NCBI GenBank assembly: GCA_039707655.1
Contig: CM077664.1
Coordinates: forward strand, 121,866,485 to 121,930,484
Direction: 5' to 3'
DNA from: Elymus sibiricus
Taxonomy: Eukaryota; Streptophyta; Magnoliopsida; Poales; Poaceae
Length of the DNA: 64,000 bases
In this document: positions 11,648-24,317 of the stretch, one piece after another
How positions within the stretch are numbered: the first letter of the stretch is position 1
How the letters are laid out: every line of letters begins with the position of its first letter
Program-made: the position numbers and the translations under genes
Notes under the pieces: generated by a model
What the model was told of the DNA's origin: nothing
The model's database searches: none
What the model saw: only the letters and a program-made list of their open reading frames with translations

Positions 11648-12886
11648 TTACATGGCTTTCCTAACACCAATGGCTATCCGGTGCTGCTCATGCTTTGCTC
11701 GTGGTAGAGGCTTTGTCATCGGGTCTGACACGTTCAGATCCGTGTGAACTTTGCGTACTTTCACTAAACCCGCTTCGACATGATGTCGAATGAGTTTATA
11801 TTTGCGTTCAATATGTCTTATCTTATGGTGCGAACTTGGCTCCCTTGCCTGAGCCACGGCGCCTCTATTATCACAATAGATCTCCACCGGGTCCAGAGCA
11901 CTTGGAACCACACCAAGGTCTTCAAGAAATTGCTTGATCCATACCGCCTCCTTGGAGGCTTCTGAAGCTGCAACATATTCCGCCTCCGTCGTAGAATCCG
12001 CCACAGTCTTTTGTTTGGAACTTTTCCAATCAACTGCGCCGCCGTTCAATATGAAAACATAGCCTGATTGAGATTTGAAGTCATCTGGGTCAGTCATGAA
12101 GCCTGCATCGGTGTAACCACTTACAATGAGCTCTTCATCACCTCCGTACACAAGGAGTAAATCCTTGGTCCTTCTGAGGTACTTAAGAATACCTTTGACT
12201 GCGGCCCAGTGTTCCAGTCCTGGATCACTTTGGTACCGGCTGCTAACACTTAGCGCATAGGAAACATCCGGTTTTGTACATAGCATGGCATACATAATAG
12301 AACTAACTGCCGAGGCATATGGAACATCATTCATCTGTACTCGCTCATCAAGAGTCCGAGGACACTGATTCTTGCAAAGCACTGTGCCAGGTGACATGGG
12401 GAGTAGGCCTTTCTTGGAGTTCTCCATGTTGAACCTTTTCAACACCTTGTCAATGTACGTGCTTTGGCTAAGCGCTATCAGGCGTTTTGATCTATCTCTA
12501 TAGATTCTGATGCCCAATACATATGCCGCTTCGCCTAACTCTTTCATTGAAAAACTCTTCTTCAATGAGTCTTTTATTTCGCTAAGAAAATTCACGTCAT
12601 TTCCAATCAACAATATGTCATCCACATACAAGATTATAAATGCTTTTGCGCTCCCACTAAACTTCTTGTAAACACAAGATTGTTCGTCATTCCTGATGAA
12701 GCCAAACTCTTTGACTACTTCATCAAAATGAATGTTCTAGCTCCTTGATGCTTGCTTCAGACCATAAATGGCTTTCTGAAGTTTGCATACCTTTCCAGCA
12801 TCCTTATGAACGACAAAACCTTCAGGGTGTATCATGTATACATCTTCTTTGAGATTTCCATTTAGGAAAGCCGTTTTGACGTCCAT
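11648..12886 (-). pseudogene. pol: Copia reverse transcriptase (C-terminal part) and RNase H
   Basis: The longest open run is 12631-11648 (327 codons). It starts at the RT active-site motif YVDDILL and continues through the RT thumb (VLGIRIYRDRS) to the Copia RNase H, with signatures SGYTDAGF, STTEAEYVAAS and EIYCDNRGAV. It ends with the usual KVRKVHTDLNVSDPMTKPL tail. Upstream, still in frame, are the RT fingers/palm segments [12 protein letters not shown] and [16 protein letters not shown], closed off by a TAG at 12737-12739 that falls where related proteins have Trp, and by a TAG at 12887-12889. It would make element cDNA in virus-like particles; the stops make it non-functional. Confidence 0.9.
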
Positions 12887-14749
12887 CTACCATATTTCAT
12901 AATCGAAATAAGTAGCAATTGCTAGTAATATCCAAACAGACCTAAGCATAGCTACGGGCGAGAAAGTCTCATCGTAGTTCACTCCTGGAACTTGCGTGAA
13001 CCCTTTCGCGACAAGTCTAGCTTTGTGGATAGTAATGTTACCATCCGCGTCCGTCTTTCTTTTGAAAATCCATTTACAACCAATGGGCTTTACGCCTTCT
13101 GAAAGTTCTTCCAAGTTCCAAACTTGGTTTTCGTACATGGATCCCATTTCGGATTTCATGGCTTTGTGCCATTCCCTTGAGCTGGGCCCCGCCATCGCTT
13201 CCTTGTAGTGCGTAGGTTCATCGTCTTCAAGAATGAAGATTTCGTTATGAAACCACTCAGGTGGCTGGATAGCCCTACCTGATCTGCGCGGTTCAGTTAC
13301 AACATTGTCTGAAGTTTTCGCATCACATGCGACAACTTCCGGCTCGGTTGTAGGGATAATTAGCGGAATTTCTTCCGGTTCCTTAGCCATATCAATGATT
13401 GCCGAAGATTCACTAATCTCATTAAGTTGTACTATCCTCCCACTTACTTCTTTAGCGAGAAACTCTTTCTTGAGAAAGACTTCGTTTCTAGCGACAAACA
13501 CTTTGTGCTCGGAGGGAAGATAGAAGGAATACCCAATGGTCTCATTGGGATAACCTACAAAGTAGCATTTATCTGCTTTGGGATCGAGTTTGCTAGGTTG
13601 TAAACGTTTTATGTATGCCTCACAACCCCAAATTTTGAGATGCGACACAATGGGTTTCTTCCCATACCATAATTCAAATGGCGTCGTCTCAACAGACTTA
13701 GATGGTGCTCTGTTTAACGTATAAGCGGCAGTGAGTAGTGCGTGACCCCAAAAAGATATCAGCAGATCTGTAAGAGACATCATCGACCTTACCATGTCTA
13801 ACAGGGTTCGGTTACGTCTTTCCGATACTCCGTTTCTCTGTGGAGTTCCGGGAGGCGTAAGCTGTGAAACGATTCCACGGTCACTCAGATGTTGGCTAAA
13901 CTCATGACTAAGATATTCGCCCCCGCGATCAGACCGCAGAAACTTAATCCTTTTGTTACGATGATTTTCTACCTCATTTTGAAATTCTTTGAACTTTTCA
14001 AAGGTTTCCGACTTATGCTTCATCAAATATATATATCCATACCTACTTAAATCATCAGTAAAAGTCACGAAGTAGAAATAACCACTTCGTGCGGCCGCGC
14101 TCATCGGACCACATACATCACTATGTATTATTTCCAACAATTCACCCGCCCGTTCAGGATGACCCGTGAACGGCGTCTTGGTCATTTTCCCCATCAAGCA
14201 AGATTCACATGTGTCAAATGATTCAAAATCAAAGGACGGTAAAACTCCATCTTTATGGAGTCTTTGCATGCGTTTCTTTCCGATGTGGCCAAGCCGACAG
14301 TGCCACAAGTAAGTGGTGGTGGTATCAGCCTTCTTAAGGCGTTTGGCATTCACGTTAAAGACATCATTTCCACATTCAAGATTTAGTATGAAAAGGCCCC
14401 CAACAATGGGTGCAAATCCATAAAACATATCCTTACAATAAAGTGAACAACCATTGTTCTCAGACTTGTAAGAGTATCCATCGTGTACTAAACATGATCT
14501 AGAGATAATGTTTCTACACAATGCCGGAACAAAATAACAGTTACTTAGTTTTAAGGTAAATCTTGAAGGGAGACGTAGAGGCATAATGCCGACGGCTTGA
14601 GCGGCGATCCCAGCGCCGTTCCTGACGCGCATCACGACTTCATTCTTTGCTAGCTTGCGCACCTTCTGCAGGCCCTGTATCGAGTTGCAAATGTGAGCAA
14701 CCGATCCGGTATCAAATACCCAAGACTTAGAATTTTCGCTAGCAAGCAA
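12887..14749 (-). pseudogene. pol: Copia protease, integrase and N-terminal reverse transcriptase
   Basis: 620 open codons in frame with gag and RNase H. Residues about 10-21 hold the aspartic protease motif WVFDTGSVAHIC. The pre-integrase HHCC zinc finger lies at about 150-184 (HCRLGH ... CESC). The integrase core has D211, D274 and E310, an exact D-D35-E spacing, with SDRGGEYLS around the second Asp and RNGVSERRNRT around the Glu. The N-terminal RT signature ENQVWNLEEL and KWIFKRKTDADG follows near residue 540. The frame ends at TAG 12887-12889 just before [10 protein letters not shown]. Copia proteins usually have [15 protein letters not shown] there, so the stop looks like CAG to TAG. The enzyme set is recognisable but cannot be made as one protein. 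Confidence 0.92.
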
Positions 14750-15640
14750 AACGTCAATGACATTAACTTGTATAACAATTATACCTTTTCCGGTTTTCCT
14801 GGACTTCTTATCTTCTAGATACTTCTTGCAGTTTCTCTTCCAGTGTCTTGTGCCCTTGCAGTAGAAGCACTCGGTTTCATTCTTGGCTCCGCCCTTAGAG
14901 TTTTTCTAGGAGCCGGTCTTACCGGCGCCCTTGCCCTTCTTGGACTTGCCATTCTTTTTGAACCTGGCGGTTTTATTCACAAGCAACACTTGCTTGCGAT
15001 TTTTCCGCAGTCCTCCTTCCGCAGTTTTCAGCATGGCGAGCACCTCATTTGGTGTCTTCTCCATCCCACTCATGTTCTAGTTCATGACAAAACCGTCGTA
15101 AGACGGGGGGAGTGAAGAAAGCAACATGTCCATCATATGGGCTGGTGGAATTGGAAATTCCAGGGTTTTAAGCCTTTCAGCGTAGCCAATCATTTTGACC
15201 ACGTGTTCGCCAACTGAACTGCCCTCAGCCATCTTGCAATCCATCATGGCCTTCATGATATCAAACCGTTCAGACCGTGTGGTTTCCTTGTACAGAGCAT
15301 CCAATTCCCGGATCATATCACGGGAGTTATGGAATTCAAAACATTTTTGAAGCTCTGGACTCATGCAAGCTAGCATGAGGCACTGCACTAAGTTGTAATC
15401 ATCATCCTTAGTGGCCCAGACATTTAGTTCATCTTCCGGGGCAGTGGCCGCCGGTTTAGCTGGAAGAGCAGTTTCAAGCACATACATTTTCTTAGCGCTC
15501 CTGAGGACAATCCTCAGGTTACGGACCCAGTCCGCATAGTTGTTTCCAGTCGCAGCTAACTTCTCTTTATCTAACATCGGGCCTAAGTTGAACGCAGTGT
15601 TGCGAGCCATTTGATCTACAACGGTAAACACAAGTTTCAC
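14750..15640 (-). pseudogene. gag: Copia Gag with CCHC zinc knuckle
   Basis: The open run 15640-15077 encodes a UBN2-type Gag with NYADWVRNLRIVLRSAKKMY, CLMLACMSPELQKCFE and LPPSYDGFVMN. A start at 15610 (MARNTAFNLGPML) is more typical than the first ATG. After a TAG at 15077-15079 the same frame continues through a lysine-rich segment, a second TAG (14906-14908) and a perfect CX2CX4HX4C knuckle (CFYCKGTRHWKRNC, near 14835-14865). It then leads into the protease. Gag would build the particle and bind the RNA. Both stops are single-base lesions in an otherwise continuous frame. Confidence 0.88.
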
Positions 15641-16974
15641 TTAGACTTTGTTCATAATCAATTTGCACTAGTGAATAAACAATTTTATTCTAAAGTGCGC
15701 TCCCACTCAAATCAATATCCCTCATGATTGATTGTGAGTGATTCAAGATCCAAATTGCAATTCAACGTCATTGTTCGAGATGAACACTGATGGCGCGAAC
15801 TATAATTGGTAGGCAAACTTGCCGATCACATCTCCATGTGACTCTTGTTCATCTTTCGATGCGTGTGTTCCGAGCTCAGGACGATCCTGCCATGAACGTC
15901 AAGACAACCAAGTGATCTTGCTGCGAGGTCTGACCTCACCCGCCTTACACTCGTACAATCATTCATACCCATGTAGATCATGGCGCACCCCAAAAGGAAA
16001 GATGCTGTGACGGTGCTACACTTGGGAGAACACTAACTACTTGATATTTTAGTGAGAGATCACCCTAATAAAAAGCGACTACCGCACAATCAAAAGGGTG
16101 CATCATAAGGGATAAACATCTCAGGCAATTCATAATAGCATGATATGGTATAGCCATTTCTGACGGAGAAGTCTTTAATTTCATCATCTTCGGCATTTTG
16201 CATCGGTGTTCACCTTCGCGAAGATTGCCACCACCTTGTCGATGCACCAGATAATATTGCTATCTCTATAGCTAATAAAATAAGTGCATTACTTAAGGTT
16301 GACATGCAGGTCATTAAAGTGACAATCATATGGCTCCAGCCATCATGCCGAATCATGACACGCAGGTCATGTTAGTAAATTTACATCATATAGTCATCTC
16401 ATACATAATTGAATTAATATGAGCATTGCTATACCACATCACATGCACATCCTGCAAAACCAAGTTAGACGCCTCTAATCGGTTTATGCAAAATTTTAGT
16501 TTACGTGGCTTCTAAGGTTTTGACTTAAACCGCAGCTACCAACATTTATCATCAAGTATGATTATTCAAGTCGCTAGATTAACATCTCGGGGTGTATGAA
16601 ACACGAGATAATAAAATCTCGAGCCCCATACTAAACTTCGTCATATGCATGACCCCCGTGCAGATCATATCTGCATTGCCCTTTCGTCTGCGAAATTTCA
16701 TCTTTCTCTCAACTATGGTGGAACCCAAAGAACTGATAGCACTTCGTTGATCAATCAGGATCGCGGATTGCCAGAACTTTGTGAAATTCCACCATGCCGT
16801 TTCAAGATCAGAAATACGCAAATTCTAGGGAAGCAACAAGAACATCGGGTAACAGATTTCATCTGCCACCCGCATAAATAATTTTCAGCAATAGATCTCA
16901 TCTACTCCAAAATTATATTATGCAATACCCATACATCTCTATGTATTCTAGATCATAACCTGCATCTACGCATA
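15641..16974 (-). other. Untranslated leader of the second Copia element
   Basis: About 1.3 kb between the PBS and gag with no credible ORF on either strand. It is AT-rich with several ATGACACGCAGGTCAT-like stretches. Copia leaders of this kind normally hold packaging and dimerisation signals, but I cannot point to one here. Confidence 0.6.
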
Positions 16975-16993
16975 GCAAGGCTCTTAATGCCAC
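16975..16993 (-). promoter_or_regulatory. Degenerate primer-binding site
   Basis: The minus strand reads GTGGCATTAAGAGCCTTGC directly inside the LTR end (CCCCTACA). Compared with the normal TGGTATCAGAGCC it has several changes, so priming by initiator tRNA-Met would be weakened. Its position fixes the inner LTR border at 16994. Confidence 0.75.
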
Positions 16994-19084
16994 TGTAGGG
17001 GAACGCGACAGAAAACAAAAAAAAATGGTACATCGAACACGCCCAGGACCACTATAGAGACTGCATACAGGGTTTGATCTGATCATTACCGACTCGTAGC
17101 GCAGCGGAAGAAGAGTCGATGTAGATCGTCGGTGCAGATCCCCGCAGCTAGGATTTACAACCTCCCAACCGCGAGGATGTACTCCCTCGTCGGACAGCCC
17201 TTCGGGAGGCGGTCGGACAGTCCCTCGGACGATGTCACGGACAGCCCTTCGGGAGGACCCTCGAAGCTCGAACGGTAACTCGGACAGCCCTTCGGGAGGA
17301 CCCTTGAACAGCCCCTCGGGCAAAAGATCGAAACTACGACCTCTCTACGGGGTTGCACACATACGGTGTCAGCTATCCGGCAGGGCTTCGCCGTCCAGAA
17401 CTAGTTCCTGCCGGAACCCAGACAGCCTTTCGGCTCTACGAAACTATTTCGTGGGAGGGAGAGAGAAAGCCAGATAATGCATGGCATGTGTATGAGAGAA
17501 AGGGATGATTGTGGAGAGTGCCTCTCCACCTCTATTTATAGGAAAACCCAAGGGGTAGGGTGACCCTTAAAAACCCAAAATGCCTATACAAATGTCACAC
17601 ATGAAGGGCATAATGGGGAGGCAAAGGAGCTCCATGGAGGAGCATCCTTGGCCGGCCACCCCCTAGTGGGACCCTCCCAAAAGGGGTTCCGTAGTCCCTA
17701 AGTCCTTCCTTCTAGAAGCTTGACAAAAGCCCTAAAAGGTGGCTTTCCAAAAAGTAACCCAAAAAGTGATTTTCACTATTCATGGAGACAATTTTCCGCG
17801 ACCGTTAAATCCGAAAATATTTCTGTGGGTCTTAGAATAATTCCAGTACCCACTAAATGATTTTGGATGCGTTCCGAAACAATTCCAGATTAGTGATTTT
17901 CATCTGCGAAAAGCAACCAAACCGGTTCCGGCAGCTCCGGAACATTTCCAGTTTTTATCCCGGAAAATCCCAGAAGTTTCTAGAACAATTCTGGTACCCT
18001 CCAAGAATTTCCAGGCGTGTGCCGAAACCAATTTGACTTAATGGTATACCCCGAAACAACTTTTCAGTTTTACCGAAACTATTCCGGTGTTCTCTCCGGA
18101 ACGTTTCCGTTGTCTTCGAAACTTTTCTGGTGACTTTCTCTCAGACTCCCTGTCTAGTATTCAGCAGATAGATGACCCTTAAGCGTGTGACCCTATAGGT
18201 TCGGTGAAGCATAGACATGACCCGGAACACTTTCCGATCAATGATCAACATCGGAGCCGTGGACACCCATATTGACCCCTCTACCCACACGAATAAATAT
18301 TTGAGTGAACCTCCAGTTGCCGTGTGCTATTCCTGTTGCTTCACGATATATTACAAACACCCGAGGTGAGAATTATTGGCATCCCCGTGGATCAACAACT
18401 TGTCCACTATGCCAGTTACCTCGTTACCGGTTTTGTTCTCTTTTCTCGTTTCCGCGTTCCGGCATCCCAGTGATCAAATCACAATGTGTCTGGCCAGACG
18501 ATGATGGATACCGTAACACCGAGAGGGCCCGAGAATATCTCTCCATCGTCGGAGGAGCAAATCCCAATCTTGAGCTATCTCGTTTCTTGTCATACTTTTC
18601 CGTGAACCCGTAAGCCGCCGTAATAGCCACCCAGTTACGGATGACGTTTAACAAACCCAACAGTTCATGAAGCAAGTATGAAGGAACTTGATACTCTCAT
18701 GGTCTAAGGAATTATGCAAACAATAACTATCTTTGTGTTATTAACCATTAACTAGTGACGAATGTATCTCATAGCATAACATCAATTCGGGTCGATTCAA
18801 CACAAGTGTTCTACTAACATTGTGCCCTCAAAATTGCCGGCATAGTCATGCCCATGATCAGGAAAACAGGATCATCATGCAATACTTGAGCTAGTCTTAG
18901 AGGCATGACTAGGAATACTTTTTACCGTTTATTATACCACACGTGCACATGAGTTTCCCTCCGAGCCTCGTGGATATTGTAGACTCGAGAATCATTGCAG
19001 TTATAGTGTGGAACATAAACATTCATTACAAACTCGGAGATACAAAATAACTGTTATTACTGCCTCTAGGGCATATCTCCTACA
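16994..19084 (-). repeat. 5' LTR of the second Copia element, about 2.09 kb
   Basis: It runs from TGTAGGGGAACG (16994) to CATATCTCCTACA (19084), so on the minus strand it is TGTAGGAGATATG...CCCCTACA. A clear TATA box, TATAAATAGA on the minus strand, lies at 17531-17540. A cluster of CGGACAGCCCTTCGGGAGG repeats (about 17191, 17239, 17281, with degenerate copies at about 17213 and 17307) lies downstream of it, in the part expected to be transcribed. Confidence 0.88.
17531..17540 (-). promoter_or_regulatory. TATA box of the second Copia LTR
   Basis: The minus strand reads CCTATAAATAGAGGTGGAG, a textbook plant TATA box in the middle of the LTR, about 540 bp upstream of the PBS. It would separate U3 from R. 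Confidence 0.6.
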
Positions 19085-20219
19085 TTAAGAAGGCTGAGCA
19101 AAACAACGACACTAGATCGAAAGGCAAGGCCTCCTGCCTGGGACCTCCAAACTACTCCTGGTCGTCGGTCTCCACGTAGTACGCACCAAAGGGGTAACCT
19201 GCATCCGCGGTGCTACCAGCTGTTGCAGCAACCGGGTCGAATGAAAAGAGTAGCAAAGCAACGGTGAGTACTCATGCAAAGTACTCGCAAGTCTTACATC
19301 AGATCTATACTAGATATGCATCGGTATCAAAGGAATGGGATAGTATCTGTGGACTATACTGCAGAAATGCCGGAATAAGGGAGCAGAAGCTCATCCTATA
19401 GAAGACTACATCTTTCAGCAGTAGAAGAGAGGAGCGTATATAGTATCATCTTATATCAACATATAGCAATAATCCTGCCCAGAGATCCTCTCCTCGTCTC
19501 CCTGAGAGAAAGCGATCACCGGGGGTATCAGTCTCTTATCTGGGTGTGTTTTAACAAATATTCCATTTTAGTTGTAAGAGGTCGGGATATAACTCGAAGT
19601 CGTCTTGTTACCGTGGACACGACTATGAGAATAGATTACTTCCCTGCAGGGGTGCACCAACAGAAACATCTCCTCTTGGCCCAATCATCTGTACACGTCA
19701 GTGCCAATAACCATCATCGTTCCATGTGGTGTGCCACGTGCCACTCGGGCCACGCCTGCGCCACACACGCCACGTACATGCCTGTGTCACTGACTCACAA
19801 CTGCACCGTGTAGCCGATAGGTCACGCTCTGGTGGAACAACCACCCTACACAACAACACTGTCTTCCACGGACAACGCCCGGGGCCCAGGCTCACCTCTC
19901 TCCTAGGTGGTCTCCACCTGCCCTGTCGTACCGACTTAGAGAAACATGCGGAAACGGTACCAGCCTCACCATTATCCTGTGGATATCTGCTGGGTTCCCG
20001 TTCCGCCACAGAACATAAACATAACATAATGCAGTAATAGTCGTCGTCTTCGTCGGCATCTTGTTGCAGTCCATCTCACTCCATCTCACAGGTAACCGAA
20101 GTCCGAGTCCACCATAGAGTATCACATATAGTATAGCAGTATAAACTATATCCATGATCATCGCCCGAAGGGATCACGGCCCGATAGTATAGCATGGCAA
20201 ACGGACAAGGATGTAGGGC
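19085..20219 (-). repeat. LARD LTR copy B, segment 3 (inner end lost)
   Basis: It aligns with 56470-57605 (TTAAGAAGGCTGAGCAAAAC, GGTAACCTGCATCCGCGGTG and more). It starts abruptly at the Copia border. Compared with copy D (from 56260), about 210 bp of the LTR's 3' end is missing. It is interrupted at 20219 by a solo LTR. The overlapping ORFs at 19544-20161 are LTR sequence that recurs in copy D. Confidence 0.85.
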
Positions 20220-21630
20220 TGATGAGTCCAATTTACGTGACGTTTTTCCTATATATTTTGTGCCTACAAGGTGGGCTTTGTGGAATTTTACCGCGTTCGC
20301 GCACTTCCTTTTGTTGATAATCCCTTATGTAACATCTTTTGGAGCAATATCCATTTAATGGAGAAAATCCTCAAAAATGGCACTGGAATCACACATTCAA
20401 GTTGATAAACACTTTCCATAAAAAGATCAAGCAAGAAGGCCAAAGAAACAGCCGTCGTCGCGCTTTTAGAGCAAACAACGGCGTTCCAAGCGACCGCGCG
20501 CGCTCGCATGAGCGGTCGTTTGACGCGCCGCCGCCTCTCGGGGATCAGCTATTTTCACCCCATCGAAGCGGATCGAGGAGGGGATGAACAGACACTCTAG
20601 AAACTCATCCAGAAGGCAGAACCCTAGCCGTCAGAGCCCATCCGGAGGGAGGATCGACCGGGAGAAGAAGGGGATTCCTCTCACCGCGCGAGGAACGACA
20701 TCATCATCAACATCTACATCATCACCACCTTCATCATCATCATCATCATCATCCGCATCCTTATCATTTGCAACATCAAGAACCCTAGTGGATCCTTCGG
20801 TGTATCGGTTGAATCATCCGCCCATGTATTCCATTATCATTACCATGATGATTGTTGTTCTTATGTGTGAGTAGACCCCTAGTTCTCGGGGATATGGATG
20901 AACCTTGGTATGTGTAGGATATGAAACGTTTATTATGGATATGAGATCCTCTATTGAATGCTTAGTTTAATAACTTCGTGAATGTTGTGAAGGGGCCCCA
21001 CTCAGCATTTGTGCCTATATTGGCCATGAAGTATATCACTGTCTTTGCATAGGTTTAGGATGTGGAGGTAATTCGAGGTGACAGTAAAAGCCTACTGCTC
21101 CTAACCTTTACAATTGACCGGGGATTTATGGAGAACCCTTAGTGAGGCCGCGTCCATGGGGAAACCCTTAATTATCATGAGTTGTAACCCACAGGGGGAG
21201 ACTATGATGGTGGAGTGCGTGGCACGAAGTCTAGCACGAGTAGAACGTGTTCTGTACCCGGCTCCGCCCAGCATAAACGTCAATAGTGGCTCAAGTATCC
21301 TTTCCATGTTGTGCTTATGCATAGTAGTACTAGAAACATACCAATGGGGATTCCAGACTCCCTGAGAACGCATTTTTAATTCTCTTGTTTCACTGTTATT
21401 TACCATCCTTGTCTTTCTTTTACTTTTATGTTATTCAGTTACAAGTCACCACTTTACTCAATCCTTATTTAAATCCGCCCTCACTCTGCTTCAAGTCTAC
21501 AATTATCTGCAAGCACAAAGTTACATAATTCTCTACAAGGGGCAAAAGCCTGATTCCCGTGCTCCCTGTGGGATCGATACTCTTACTTCGAAAAGGCTAC
21601 AACTAAACCTTGTGCACTTGCAGGCCATCA
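20220..21630. repeat. Solo LTR of a Gypsy element, 1411 bp, TSD AGGGC
   Basis: It is bounded by TGATGAGTCC at 20220 and GGCCATCA at 21630 and flanked by a perfect TSD AGGGC (20215-20219 and 21631-21635). Removing it restores the host LTR, which reads without a break in copy D at about 57600. There is no internal region or second LTR, so it is the product of LTR-LTR recombination. It contains a TCA-rich microsatellite at about 20700-20760. Its orientation is not proven, though the end resembles plus-oriented Athila-type LTRs. Confidence 0.92.
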
Positions 21631-21635
21631 AGGGC

Positions 21636-22896
21636 CACTGATGAGACTCTAGCATAACTATACTAAGCATAGTAGGATTACAGGTAAAGCATCAACAATA
21701 GTTTAATAAAAGTAGGCTATGCAACAGAATAGGATCTACCAATAAGACACCAACTGAACTCCGACTCTCTAATGCAAGAAGTAGAGAGAAAGAATAGGCG
21801 ATCTCGGAATGATCAAGAGGGTTTTGCTTGCCTGGAAGCGCTGCCGAGAAGGAAGGTTCGTCGTCTTCATCGTCGTACTCAGGGGTAGTAGTGGTCTCGG
21901 GGTCTACCGAAAGAATAGAGGAGAGGGGGGAAACAAATAAATAACAGACATACAAATGCAACACAGATCCATGTCATGTCAAAATGTGACGATGATATGC
22001 TCTAATGCATCACTAAGCATTTTAAAAGAAGAGGGAAAATATCTGGTAATATTTTCCTAGCTCCAGGTATTATTCGGTATATTGATCCTGATGCAAAATG
22101 TCCAGGTTCATGATGTTAGAGGGGCATGGCAGGTATGTGGATGGCGTATTCGGATTCGTTATATTTTTCTGATCAACTTTCATATATAAATTATTTTCAT
22201 CCGAGTTATAGATTATTTTATATGAATTTCCAAAGTTTAAATAATTTTCTGGATTTTCTGGAATATTATTAATTTCCAAATATATTAAATAGTATTTGCC
22301 ATGGGTACACAGAAGTATACCCAGCACTACGTACATGTGGCTTACAGGTGGGACCAGAGGGCCCAGTTGACCCAGTCAACATTGACTGGTCAATGGGATG
22401 AACAGTGCAAGTGGGTCCCGGCTGTCATTGACTGAGGATTAAATTAGGGTCTAATTAAACTGGTTAATTAAAGGGGTCCCACTTGTCATAGGTTAGCAGC
22501 TAACCTAACCAATAATTAACCTAACTAATCACTGATTAAAGCTAAACTAACAGGGTCGGTCCCCAAATACAGAGAGCCGGCCGGCCTCGCTGGGCACGCA
22601 CGCGCGCGTGCGCACAGGCGCGCGGCGGCCATGGCCGAGCATGGCCATGAGCGATGCAAGGCGCGGGGAGCAGGGAGCAGGGTGCGGCCCCGGGCAGTAG
22701 CGGCCCTGGCGGGAGCGGCCAGTCACCGGCGGGCGCGGCCGAAGCGGCCAAGGCGGGCGGCGCAGGCAGCAGTAGAGCAGCGGCAACAAGCAGTGACAGC
22801 ACCACGAGCAGCCGCAGCAATGAGCAGCAGCGGCGGCATGAGCAGCAGCAGCATAAGGAGCAGTAGCAGCGGCAACCAGCGCAGGCAGCAGCTAAG
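21636..22896 (-). repeat. LARD LTR copy B, segment 2
   Basis: It aligns with 57605-58261 and 63561-64000, for example GGGTACACAGAAG...CCCAGTTGACCCAGTCAAC. It contains a GC-rich stretch (about 22575-22890) with a CGCACGCACGCGCGCGTGCG run and degenerate AGCAGC repeats. ORFs there (22542-22953, both strands) follow base composition and are not credible. It ends at the CTAAG target duplication of the Athila-type element. Confidence 0.85.
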
Positions 22897-24317
22897 TGAT
22901 AACCCACAAGTATAGGGGATCGCAACAGTTTTTGAGGGTAGTATTTCACCCAAATTTATTGATTCGACACAAGGGGAGCCAAAGAATATTTGTGAGTATT
23001 AGCAGTTGAGTTGTCAATTCAACCACACCTGGAGAACAAATATCTGCAGCAAAGTATTTAGTAGCACAGTAGTATGATAGTTTTGATAGCAGTAGTAACA
23101 GTAGCAATAGTAGCAGTAACGGTAGCAGTAGCAGTTTTGTAGTGATTGTAACAGCAGCAACAAAGAAAGTAACTTAGCAAAGATCAATTTGAGAAAAGCG
23201 TAGGCATTGGATCAGTGATGGATAATTATGTTGAATGACATTCATCCTGTAACAGTCACAACCTAGGGCGATACACAATAGCTCCAATTCATCAATGTAA
23301 TGTAGGCATGTATTCCGTATATAGTCATACGTGCTTATAGTAAGAACTTGCATGACATCTTTTGTCCTACCCTCCCGTGGCAGCGGGGTCCATAAGGAAA
23401 TCTAAGGGATATTAGGGCCTCCTTTTAATAGAGAACCGGAACAAAGCATTAACACATAGTGAATACATGAACTCCTCAAACTACGGTAATCACCGGAAAG
23501 AATCCCAATTATTGTCACCTTGGGGTATGCGGATCATAACACGTAATAGGTGCATATAACTTGCAAGATAGGATCAAGAACACAAATATATTCATGAAAA
23601 CATAAAGGGTTCAGATCTGAAATCATGGCACTCGGGCCCTAGTGACAAGCATTAAGCATAGCAAAGTCAGAGCAAAATCAATCTCAAAACATAGTGGATA
23701 CTAGGGATCAAAGCCCTAACAAATTGACTCGATTACATGATAAATCTCATTCAACCCATCACCGTCCAGCAAGCATACGAAGAAATTACTCACGCCCGGT
23801 GGTGAGCATCATGAAATTGGTGATGGAGGATGGTTGATGATGACGACGGCGTCGAATCCCCCTCTCCGGAGCCCCGAACGGACTCCAGATCAGCCCTCCC
23901 GATGAAGAACAAGAGGTGGCGGCGGCTCCGTATCGTAAAACATGATGATTCTTTCTCTCTAATTTTTTTCTGGACAAATAGGTACTTATAGCGTTGAAGT
24001 TAGGGTTGCCGGAGCTACCAGGGGCCCACAAGCCTGCCAGGCGCGCCCTAGGGGGGTGGGTGCACGCCCTGGGCTTGTGGCGCCTGGGTGGCCCCCCTCT
24101 GGTAATTGTCTTTGTCAGTATTTTTTATATATTCTGAAATAATTCTCCGTAAATTTTCAGGTCCATCCGAGAACTTTTATTTCTGCACAAAAATAACACC
24201 ATGGCAATTCTGCTGAAAACAACATTAGTCCGGGTTAGTTCCATTCAAATCATGCAAATTAGAGTTCAAAACCAGAGCAAAAGTGTTTGGAGAAGTAGAT
24301 ACATTTAGGATGTATCA
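22897..24317 (-). repeat. 3' LTR of the Athila-type element, 1421 bp
   Basis: It runs from TGATAACCCAC to GGATGTATCA and is followed on the plus strand by ACTCCCCCAAGCTTAA, the complement of the PPT. It holds an AGT/CAG-rich low-complexity stretch (about 23085-23155), a TATA-like CTATAAGTACC on the minus strand near 23981-23992, and a GC-rich hairpin at 24026-24080. Confidence 0.93.

Larger units (their letters stand above)
11543..19084 (-). mobile_element. Copia retrotransposon with decayed polyprotein and 3' LTR reduced to about 74 bp
   Basis: Minus-strand order: 5' LTR (19084-16994), degenerate initiator-Met PBS, leader, gag, zinc knuckle, protease, integrase, reverse transcriptase, RNase H, PPT, and the first ~74 bp of the 3' LTR. 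Gag to RNase H share one frame with four in-frame TAG stops and no frameshift that I can see. The 3' LTR is cut after ...AACATAAAC and joined to LARD copy A. It inserted into LARD copy B, which resumes at 19085. The TSD is lost with the 3' end. Confidence 0.88.

Noticed and set aside
19544..20161. Overlapping ORFs in LARD copy B, similar ones at 56929-57545
   Set aside because: They are LTR repeats; the two copies differ in length and frame.
22542..22953. ORFs in the GC-rich, AGCAGC-rich stretch
   Set aside because: They are part of a LARD LTR present again at 63800-64000, with frames open on both strands because of composition. One runs across the border into an inserted LTR.
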